DNA from: Polyangiaceae bacterium
Lineage (GTDB): Bacteria > Myxococcota_A > Polyangia > Polyangiales > Polyangiaceae
Assembly (NCBI GenBank): GCA_020633235.1
Contig: JACKEA010000005.1
Span: 806,001-870,000 of the forward strand
Length of the DNA stretch: 64,000 nucleotides
Direction of reading: 5' to 3'
Of this stretch, positions 43,661 to 50,198 are shown piece after piece. Below the pieces are notes generated by a model, which was not told where the DNA came from, made no database searches, and was given only the letters and a program-made list of their open reading frames with translations. The position numbers were made by a program, and so were the translations under genes. Numbering within the stretch: position 1 is the first letter of the stretch; the number at the start of each line of letters is the position of its first letter.

Positions 43661-44116
43661 ATGAAGCTCTTGAAACTCACCCTCGGACTCGGCGTACTCG
43701 CAGCGGCCACGGGCTGCACCGCGCTGGGCCAGTACGCCCAGAGCGCGTCCGCGCTGAACGGTGGAACCCCCAACACGGCGGGCGCGACGCCTGCCACCAG
43801 CCCCGCCCTGCCCACCGCGCCCGCGCCGAGCGAAGCGGCCGCCGAAGGCAAGGCCAGCGGTCCCACCACCGTGAGCGTCTCCATCAAGAACTCCTGCGGC
43901 AAGACCGCCAAGGTGTTCTTCGGTGACAAGCCGAAGTTCGGCAGCGGCACCTACTCGACCATCGGCGACAACACTCGCACCAGCCACACCTTCGACGTGG
44001 GCGACCACTTCTGGCTGGTGGATGACGGGCAAAACGGCCTGTCCAGCGTGGAGATCGGCGACTCCGTCCGGGAGATCGAGATTGGCGGAGCCTGCGATCA
44101 GGTCACGACCCACTGA
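43661..44116 (+). CDS. Small lipoprotein, first gene of sigma-54-linked cassette
   Basis: A 151-residue predicted lipoprotein; lipobox AAATGCTA. An Ala/Pro/Thr/Ser linker (residues 30-70) leads to an 80-residue beta-rich domain (TTVSVSIKNSCGKTAKVFFGDKPKFGSGTYSTI, SHTFDVGDHFWLVDDGQNGLSSVEIG) with two cysteines. I do not recognise the domain. It is the first gene behind the sigma-54 promoter candidate and probably reports or mediates the envelope signal in this cassette. Confidence 0.8.
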   Translation: MKLLKLTLGLGVLAAATGCTALGQYAQSASALNGGTPNTAGATPATSPALPTAPAPSEAAAEGKASGPTTVSVSIKNSCGKTAKVFFGDKPKFGSGTYSTIGDNTRTSHTFDVGDHFWLVDDGQNGLSSVEIGDSVREIEIGGACDQVTTH

Positions 44117-44130
44117 GGCCGCGTTGCCCC

Positions 44131-44160
44131 ACCCGGGGGATCCACTATCCTCCCCCGGGT
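44131..44160 (+). promoter_or_regulatory. Perfect hairpin overlapping kinase start
   Basis: ACCCGGGGGA and TCCCCCGGGT form a perfect 10-bp stem around a 10-base loop. The 3' arm runs into the GTG start of the kinase (44159-44161). There is no T-tract. It could be a partial terminator between the lipoprotein and kinase genes or a translation-blocking structure on the kinase start. Confidence 0.6.
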
Positions 44161-45517
44161 GCGGGACGCGGAGAAAAGCCCAGCTCGGCCGCTACCGGCC
44201 GCCCTGGGGCCCTTCGGCATCACCGGCGTGTTGGGCGAAGGCGGAAGCGCCATCGTCTACGCTGCCGAGTGGGAGGGGCTGAGCGTCGCGTTGAAGGTCC
44301 CGCGCGACGATGATCTCACCGAACGGGACCGGGAGCGCTTCTTGTCCGAGGCCCGGATGCTGGCACGCGTGCAACATCGCTCCGTCGTGAAGGTGCTCGA
44401 CGCCGGGCGCTTGCCCGACGGACAGCCGTACCTCTTGATGCGGCGCTACGAGGGCGAGACCCTTGCGGCGGCCATCGAGGCCCGCGGCGCGCTGTCCGTG
44501 GATCGCGCGTTGGATCTCTTCGACCAGCTGGCGCAAGCCACCACCGCGCTGCACGACGCCGGCCTGGTCCATCGCGATCTCAAGCCCGAGAACGTGTTCC
44601 TGGTGGACGACGGCAAGAGCGCCAAGCTCCTCGATTTCGGCATCGCCAAAGAGCGCGACGCTCCGGCCTCCACCACAACGCAAGCCGGCATCGCCCGCGG
44701 CACCCCCGCCAACATGGCGCCCGAACGCTTCTTCGGCGCACCCGCGACCGTGGGCAGCGACGTCTACGAGCTCGCAGTCGTCCTGTACGTGATGCTGGTC
44801 GGGCGCCTTCCCTGGAGCGACGTCACGAACGTCGATGCGCGCCTCAATCCCATTTCGCCGCAGGCTGCCGGGGCGCGCATTCCGGATGCTCTCGACTCCG
44901 TGATCCTACAGGCGCTCTCCACGCGGCCGGAGCGACGACCGGGCAGCGTCCGGGAGCTGGTCGATCTGGTACGTGTCGCTTCCCGTGGCGAGCCAAGCTC
45001 CGGGGAACGCGTGACCGCCGCCGTGGCGACGTCCGTCCCTCCCCCTCCGGACCCGGCCCCCATCTCGGACACCACGCAGGTGATCGAGAGCCGGCGCCCC
45101 AGCGCTCGCCGCCGTCTGCTCGGTCCGGCCCTCGCGCTGGTGTGTCTGGTGGGCGGCGTGTTCATCGGTGCGCGCCTGGTGAGCTCGGTGCGCGGTAGCG
45201 AGCCGACCGCCGCAAGCAGCGCCGAGGCGCCTCCTCCGTCCGAACCCGCGAAGCTCGAGGTCACGCCGAGCCCCATCGTCGAGCCGACCGCCGGCAAAGA
45301 AGAGGCGGAAGTCGCGCCCACGGCCCGCCCCCCGCTCACCACCGCTGCCCTCACGCGAACGAAGCCGAAGCCCGCACCCAAGCCGCTCCCCACGCCCGCC
45401 CTCTCCGCCAGCGCGGCGCCTCCAAAATCCGCCCCGGCGGGCAAGGCCAAGGGCGCCCCCTGCACGCGCTCGTCAGAGTGTGCCAGCATGCTCTGCGCAG
45501 CAGAGACGTGCCAGTAA
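44159..45517 (+). CDS. Transmembrane Ser/Thr protein kinase with Cys-rich C-terminus
   Basis: A 452-residue kinase. Motifs: VLGEGGSAIVYAAE (Gly loop), VALKVP (Lys46), VHRDLKPENV (Asp140), DFGIAKE (Asp159), GTPANMAPER, and the ALSTRPERRPGSV end of the C-lobe. The TM helix is at about 320-342. The extracytoplasmic tail is Pro/Ala/Lys-rich and ends in a small Cys motif, CTRSSECASMLCAAETC, like the Cys modules of the local lipoproteins, so the kinase may contact them by its tail. GTG start, under the hairpin at 44131; an alternative later start would cut into the N-lobe. Confidence 0.94.
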   Translation: MRDAEKSPARPLPAALGPFGITGVLGEGGSAIVYAAEWEGLSVALKVPRDDDLTERDRERFLSEARMLARVQHRSVVKVLDAGRLPDGQPYLLMRRYEGETLAAAIEARGALSVDRALDLFDQLAQATTALHDAGLVHRDLKPENVFLVDDGKSAKLLDFGIAKERDAPASTTTQAGIARGTPANMAPERFFGAPATVGSDVYELAVVLYVMLVGRLPWSDVTNVDARLNPISPQAAGARIPDALDSVILQALSTRPERRPGSVRELVDLVRVASRGEPSSGERVTAAVATSVPPPPDPAPISDTTQVIESRRPSARRRLLGPALALVCLVGGVFIGARLVSSVRGSEPTAASSAEAPPPSEPAKLEVTPSPIVEPTAGKEEAEVAPTARPPLTTAALTRTKPKPAPKPLPTPALSASAAPPKSAPAGKAKGAPCTRSSECASMLCAAETCQ

Positions 45518-46512
45518 TCCCCACCCTTCGTCGCGCGGCGATCGTGCTCGCCCTCACCTTCGCACCGAGCGTTGCACTCGCCGACGCCTACGATGCCGCT
45601 TTCGCGCGGGCCATCGCCGCCAAGGAGCGGGCGCTCGACGAACGGGACCCCGCACGTTGGGAGGAAGCGCTGGATCGCTTCCAGGAGGCCGATCGCCTGC
45701 GCGCCACCAAAGAAGGCAAGTACGAGCTCGCCAGTGCCGCCGCGCGACTGCGGCAGGACGACCTGGCCGTGGATGCCTATCGCTCCGCCCTCGAGCTCGG
45801 CCTCGATGGTCCAGCCGCCGACAAGGCCAAGCAGTTCATTGCCGACAACGCCGGCGCCATGGCCCAGGTCGAGGTGGTCGCGCCTTCCGGCGCCGTGGTG
45901 AGCGTCCGAGGCCGTCGCCGCGGCGTGGCTCCCGTCACGCTCGCCGTGTTCGCCGGCGACACGCGCTTGGAGGTCGCCTTCGACGGCAAAACGCTGCAGC
46001 ACCCCGTGCACGCCGAAGCCGGCAAGAGCGTCCGGCTGGATCTCACTCGAGCCTTCGCCCCCAAGGCACCGCCCTCCTCTCCTTCCATCGCACCCATGCC
46101 GAAGCGCCGCGAGCCCTCGCGTACGCCCCCGCGCTCCGGTCCTCCTCCGGCGGCGTGGCCGCTGGTGATCGGCGGAGGCGGCGTCGCCTTGGCCGGCACC
46201 CTCACCGCCCTGCTCGCCAGCTCGTCCCTGTCGAGCCACCGCGACACCCTGAGCTCGCTGTGCGCGGTGCCGAACGGAACGGATCAGTGCACCCTCGCGA
46301 AGACCGGCCAGCGCGCGGCAGCGCAGGACGAGGTCGACGCGATCGCCACGCAGAAGGCGGTGCGCATCGGTGGATTCGTGGGACTCGGCGTCGGCGCGGC
46401 GGCCGCCATCACCGGCGTCACGCTGCTCGTCACCTCGAAGGGTTCGTCCGAGACGGTGGCCGTCGGTCCCGGCCCGGGCACGTTCGGGATCGGAGTCCAT
46501 GGCACGCTCTAG
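45508..46512 (+). CDS. Signal-peptide TPR-PEGA-like protein with two TM helices
   Basis: A 334-residue envelope protein downstream of the kinase, overlapping its stop. GTG start at 45508. Signal peptide, then a TPR-like helical section (AKERALDERDPARWEEALDRFQEADRL, DDLAVDAYRSALELGLDG), one PEGA-like module (QVEVVAPSGAVVSVRGRRRGVAPVTLAVFAGDTRLEVAF), a Pro-rich spacer, and two TM helices (about 210-230 and 290-312) separated by a loop with two Cys. The tail ends TFGIGVHGTL, similar to the TGVAVGGRL tail of the protein at 609. Same architecture as the kinase partner at 39258 with one extra TM helix. Confidence 0.82.
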   Translation: MPVIPTLRRAAIVLALTFAPSVALADAYDAAFARAIAAKERALDERDPARWEEALDRFQEADRLRATKEGKYELASAAARLRQDDLAVDAYRSALELGLDGPAADKAKQFIADNAGAMAQVEVVAPSGAVVSVRGRRRGVAPVTLAVFAGDTRLEVAFDGKTLQHPVHAEAGKSVRLDLTRAFAPKAPPSSPSIAPMPKRREPSRTPPRSGPPPAAWPLVIGGGGVALAGTLTALLASSSLSSHRDTLSSLCAVPNGTDQCTLAKTGQRAAAQDEVDAIATQKAVRIGGFVGLGVGAAAAITGVTLLVTSKGSSETVAVGPGPGTFGIGVHGTL

Positions 46513-47575
46513 GGCGACGTTTCTCGTCGCCCTCGTCGTCCTGGGCTGCACGGGAGATCCCGTCGGGGAAGTCCCCGCGGACGCCGGCAGCGGCGGCGGC
46601 GCGGGCACCGGTGGCGGCGCGGCGCGCCGGCGGCGCAGGGGCGCTGCCGGCGCCGCGGGGAGCGGCGGCGCCGCCGGCAGCGGCGGGACCGGAGGCGGGC
46701 TCACCTGCGACGGGGGGTCGCCCTGCGTCGTGCCGCTGGTTCCGGCCACTGGCCCCTCGAGCTTCGGCATCGACCTCGACGCCACCGACGTCTACTACGC
46801 CTCCGGCAAGGACGTCTGGCGCTTGCCCAAGCTGGGCGGCGCCGCCATCAGCATCGCGTCGGGACTCGTCGGTCCGCAGCACGTCGCCGTCGACGCGACG
46901 CACGTGGTGTTCTCCGACGGCAGTCGCCGGGTGTACGTCGTCCCCAAGAGCGGCGGCGGCAAGACGTTGCTGTACGAGGCCAACGGCAGCACCCAGATCG
47001 GCGGCGTCGCCAGCGACGGCAGCTACGCGTACTACAGCGAGACCTTCGACACCTCGAGCTACGACGGCACCGTGTCCCGCGTCGCCCTCGGCGGCGGCTT
47101 TCCGGAAGTGCTCGCCCCGTTGACGTCCGCTGGACCACGGGGCCTGGCCTTGGATGGCGGCTTCGTCTACGTCGCCCTGGAGATCGGCCAGAGCGTCGTG
47201 AAGATCCCCGTCGCCGGGGGCGTCCCCGTGCCCGTCGCCAGCGGGCTCGATCACGCCCAGGACGTTGCCGTCAGCGGCGACTGGATCGCCTGGGCGGAAA
47301 ACTCCGGGATCGGCTTCGTGGCCAAGACCGGCGGCAGTCAGAGCTTCGCTTCGACGCCCGGCACACCGGCACACATCGCCGCCGACGACGCCGCCGTATA
47401 CGTCACCCTGCCAGCGAGCGCCGCCCTGTATCGCGCGGCGCTTGGCGGCAGCACCGCGCTGAAGCTGGTGGACGACGCCGGCTCGCCGGAAGACGTGGCC
47501 GTCGACTCCGCCGCCGTCTACTTCACGAACTTCGCCGCGGGGCTGCCGGGATCGGTGCTCGCCATCCCGAAGTGA
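46499..47575 (+). CDS. Beta-propeller-like lipoprotein
   Basis: A 358-residue predicted lipoprotein (ATG overlaps the upstream stop by 14 bases; lipobox VVLGCTGD). A Gly/Ala linker that contains an odd RRRRR stretch leads to a 270-residue domain of repeated short beta units (ATDVYYASGKDVWRLPKLGG, ATHVVFSDGSRRVYVVPKSGG, GGFVYVALEIGQSVVKIPVAGG, DAAVYVTLPASAALYRAALGG), each ending with a Gly-Gly turn. This fits a six- or seven-bladed propeller of the NHL/YncE/SMP-30 kind. It may bind ligand or cell wall. Last gene of the cassette, convergent with bfr. Confidence 0.83.
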   Translation: MARSRATFLVALVVLGCTGDPVGEVPADAGSGGGAGTGGGAARRRRRGAAGAAGSGGAAGSGGTGGGLTCDGGSPCVVPLVPATGPSSFGIDLDATDVYYASGKDVWRLPKLGGAAISIASGLVGPQHVAVDATHVVFSDGSRRVYVVPKSGGGKTLLYEANGSTQIGGVASDGSYAYYSETFDTSSYDGTVSRVALGGGFPEVLAPLTSAGPRGLALDGGFVYVALEIGQSVVKIPVAGGVPVPVASGLDHAQDVAVSGDWIAWAENSGIGFVAKTGGSQSFASTPGTPAHIAADDAAVYVTLPASAALYRAALGGSTALKLVDDAGSPEDVAVDSAAVYFTNFAAGLPGSVLAIPK

Positions 47576-48046
47576 TCACTCCTTGAGCTGCTCGGCCAGG
47601 TAGCGCTCCCGTCCGATCTCTTCGATCACGTGGAGCTGCCCTTCCAGCCAGTCGATCGCTTCTTCTTCGTCGACCAGGATGTGCTCGAGGAGCTCGCGCG
47701 TGCCGGCGTCCTTCTTGTCGAGGGTGAGCTGGATGAAGTTGTTCAAGCGTTCCCGCGCCTCGAGCTCGAGGGCGAGATCCAGCTTGTGTTGCTCCACCGG
47801 CTCTTCTCCCACCTTCACCGGGTTCAGTCGCTGGAGGTTCGGAACGCCGTCGAGAAACAAGATGCGCTCGATCACCTTGTCCGCGTGCTGCATCTCTTCG
47901 ATGCTCTCCTCGCGCTTCTTCTTCGCCAGCCGCGGGTAGCCCCAGTTCTCACACATCTTGTAGTGCACGAAGTACTGGTTGATGGCGGTGAGCTCGGCTG
48001 TGAGCAACTCGTTCAAGGCATCGATGATCTGGCCGTCACCCTTCAT
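47576..48046 (-). CDS. bfr: Bacterioferritin
   Basis: A 156-residue bacterioferritin; start ATG with AGGAGGAG upstream. Iron-storage cage subunit, heme-bound at the dimer interface by Met52 (EEMQHADKVIERILFLDG). Ferroxidase ligands Glu18, Glu51, His54, Glu94 and Glu127 are all in the E. coli positions. The sixth, His130 (E. coli DEEGHIDWLE), is replaced by Ala: DEEEAIDWLE. This may change iron oxidation or make the enzyme dependent on another subunit. Divergent from bfd. Confidence 0.96.
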   Translation of the reverse strand: MKGDGQIIDALNELLTAELTAINQYFVHYKMCENWGYPRLAKKKREESIEEMQHADKVIERILFLDGVPNLQRLNPVKVGEEPVEQHKLDLALELEARERLNNFIQLTLDKKDAGTRELLEHILVDEEEAIDWLEGQLHVIEEIGRERYLAEQLKE

Positions 48047-48185
48047 GGCTCCTCCTCGACTTGGGGGGCGGAGCCTAACAGGGTCGGCCCCCGGCGGGGC
48101 CGGAACCCGAGGTTCCGCGCCGTGAAAACCAATAAATACAAAGGCTTGCCATTCCAGCTGAGATTCGTCATCACGGCCCATTTTC

Positions 48186-48206
48186 GATATTGAAAGTCGT
48201 TTTCAA
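48186..48206. promoter_or_regulatory. Fur-box-like dyad between bfr and bfd
   Basis: GATATTGAAAGTCGTTTTC (48186-48204) matches the 19-base Fur consensus GATAATGATAATCATTATC at 14 positions. It contains the perfect dyad TTGAAA-N5-TTTCAA (48190-48206). It lies in the AT-rich divergent spacer, 24 bases upstream of the bfd start. Confidence 0.55.
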
Positions 48207-48229
48207 GAAGCTACATTGAACGAGTCGCC

Positions 48230-48448
48230 ATGATCGTCTGCCACTGCCAAAAGGTCTCCGACCGCCACGTCCGCCTCGCCGTGCGGGGTGGAGCCCGAAA
48301 CGTCGAGGAAGTGGGCGCCGCTTGCGGCGCAGGAACATGCTGTGGCGGCTGCCGACCTGCCCTCCGGGAGCTGATCGCGGAAGAAGCGCCGGAAACGGTC
48401 ACCGTGGTCGACGCACCGGCCCCGGCCAAGGCGCCCACCGCCGCCTGA
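48230..48448 (+). CDS. bfd: Bacterioferritin-associated ferredoxin (Bfd)
   Basis: A 72-residue [2Fe-2S] protein. Cys4 and Cys6 (VCHCQKVS) and Cys38 and Cys41 (AGTCCGGCRP) have the BFD-type arrangement CxC-n-CxxC. Bfd donates electrons to the heme of bacterioferritin, reducing and freeing stored iron. The divergent bfr and the iron-box candidate between them support this. The C-terminal 20 residues are an Ala/Pro/Val tail not seen in E. coli Bfd. Confidence 0.95.
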   Translation: MIVCHCQKVSDRHVRLAVRGGARNVEEVGAACGAGTCCGGCRPALRELIAEEAPETVTVVDAPAPAKAPTAA

Positions 48449-48534
48449 GGAGGCTTTGTGCAGGAGCCGTGGAGATGTCCGCGGCGGCACGGGTTTGTCT
48501 TGCCCGGACCCGCCGATTGCGGCAAAGCCCTCGC

Positions 48535-49824
48535 ATGACTCGCTCCAAGGTCGCCATTGTTCGCACCACCCCGGCCACCGTCCTCGAGGACTACCACCGG
48601 GTGATGAACCTCGCCGGCTACCAAGAGGTGGTCGACAAGAGCGCGGATACGGCCCTCAAGGTCAACATCTCCTGGCACTTCTTCTACCCGAGCTCCTCCA
48701 CCACGCCGTGGCAGCTCGAGGGCGTGATTCGGGCGATGAAGCAGGACGGCTACGATCCGAACCTGATCCACGCCTGCCACAACCGCACGGTGGTGATCGA
48801 CGCGCACCTCGGGGAGCGCGAGAACAAGCAGATTGACGTGGTGCAGGCCCACGGCCTCCGCAACGTGCACCTGTACGAAGGTGAAGAGTGGATCGACGTG
48901 CGGGACGCCGTGGGCGACCTCACCAAGAAGTTCTTGTGCCTCAACGAGGTGTATCCCAAGGGCTTCTCGATCCCGAAGCGCTTCATCGGCGAGAACATCC
49001 TGCATCTGCCGACGATCAAGACGCACATCTTCACCACCACCACCGGCGCGATGAAGAACGCCTTCGGTGGTCTGCTGAACGAGCACCGGCACTGGACACA
49101 CCCGGTGATCCACGAAACCCTGGTGGATCTGTTGATGATCCAGAAGAAGATCCACCGCGGTGTGTTCGCGGTGATGGACGGCACCTTCGCCGGGGACGGC
49201 CCGGGCCCGCGCTGCATGGTGCCCCACGTGAAGAACGTGCTCCTGGCCTCCGCGGATCAGGTCGCCATCGACGCGGTGGCCGCCAAGCTGATGGGCTTCG
49301 ATCCGATGAAGGACATCAAGTTCGTGCGCCTGGGCCACGAGCAGGGCCTGGGCGTCGGGGATCCCCGGGACATCGAGCTGGTGGGCGACGTGGATCTGGC
49401 GAAGGAGAGCTGGAACTTCGACGGCCCGTACAAGAAGATGACCTTCGCGTCACGCAACCAGCACCGCATCTACTGGGGTCCGCTGAAGAAGCCCCTGGAG
49501 TGGTCGCTGAAGACCTGGCTCGCTCCCTGGGCCTACGTCGCGAGCGTCACCTATCACGATCTCTTCTGGTATCCGGTGTACGGCAAGCCGCGGGTGGAGC
49601 AGGCGCTCACCAGCGAGTGGGGCCGGCTGTTCGCCAACTGGGGCAAGGTGCAGGCGGACGCCCAGGGCAAGGGCTATCCGGACGTGGGCCGCGCCAGCCC
49701 GGAGCTGGTCCGCACCGGCGTGAAGCACTTCATGGAGGGGGCGCGCCTGGCCACCATGGCGGTGATGGAGTCGCCGGAGCTCCAAGCCCGACGGCGTCGA
49801 AAGGATCTGGAAGCGCAGGCGTGA
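48535..49824 (+). CDS. DUF362 protein, cytosolic
   Basis: A 429-residue protein without a signal. DUF362 features: KVAIVRTTPATVLEDYHRVMNLAGY, LKVNISWHFFYPSSSTTPWQLEGV, the central HLPTIKTHIFTTTTGAMKNAFGGLLNEHRHWTHPVIHETLVDLLMIQKKIH (split by others) and ASADQVAIDAVAAKLMGFDPMKDIKFVRLGHE. No ferredoxin cysteines. Function unknown, as for the Tat-exported paralogue at 14846. A start at 48475 would add 20 residues. It overlaps the next small gene (GTGA). Confidence 0.88.
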   Translation: MTRSKVAIVRTTPATVLEDYHRVMNLAGYQEVVDKSADTALKVNISWHFFYPSSSTTPWQLEGVIRAMKQDGYDPNLIHACHNRTVVIDAHLGERENKQIDVVQAHGLRNVHLYEGEEWIDVRDAVGDLTKKFLCLNEVYPKGFSIPKRFIGENILHLPTIKTHIFTTTTGAMKNAFGGLLNEHRHWTHPVIHETLVDLLMIQKKIHRGVFAVMDGTFAGDGPGPRCMVPHVKNVLLASADQVAIDAVAAKLMGFDPMKDIKFVRLGHEQGLGVGDPRDIELVGDVDLAKESWNFDGPYKKMTFASRNQHRIYWGPLKKPLEWSLKTWLAPWAYVASVTYHDLFWYPVYGKPRVEQALTSEWGRLFANWGKVQADAQGKGYPDVGRASPELVRTGVKHFMEGARLATMAVMESPELQARRRRKDLEAQA

Positions 49825-50045
49825 CGCCGGGCGCCCTGGAAGTCCGTACCGACATTTCTCCGGAGCTCGAAGGGGAGCTCCGGAGCTTGGTGCTGTCCCA
49901 GCGCACGCTGGAAGACGTGGTGCGTTGGGGCCTCGGCCAGACGCCCCCGGTGATGATCCGCAACGTGGTGGTGCAGGACGAGTACACCCACGACGTGGTC
50001 GTGCCGCATCCGTCGGGTGTGGTGCTGGTCTACGACACCACCTGA
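49821..50045 (+). CDS. Small protein, unknown, coupled to DUF362 gene
   Basis: A 74-residue soluble protein from a GTG overlapping the DUF362 stop. Sequence begins TPGALEVRTDISPELEGELRSLVLSQRT and ends VQDEYTHDVVVPHPSGVVLVYDTT. It alternates helix and strand. No family recognised; translational coupling and normal codon use support it as a gene. Confidence 0.6.
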   Translation: MTPGALEVRTDISPELEGELRSLVLSQRTLEDVVRWGLGQTPPVMIRNVVVQDEYTHDVVVPHPSGVVLVYDTT

Positions 50046-50054
50046 CTCGGCGGT

Positions 50055-50198
50055 TTGACGGCGGTCGCCGTCTGGGATCACGAGCCGAGCGCCGCGGAGC
50101 TGCTCGAAGCGCGGCTCGCGCGCGGCTGGACGCCCACGCCGACGGCGCTCAAGGACGGTGAAGCCGTGCTGGGCTACGCCGCGTGCCTGCGACGTTGA
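50055..50198 (+). CDS. Possible 47-aa ORF
   Basis: A TTG-started frame beginning nine bases after the previous stop (TAVAVWDHEPSAAELLEARLARGW...). No clear ribosome site and no family. It ends exactly where the convergent lipoprotein gene stops. Kept because the frame fills the gap with gene-like composition; it may be noncoding. Confidence 0.3.
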   Translation: MTAVAVWDHEPSAAELLEARLARGWTPTPTALKDGEAVLGYAACLRR

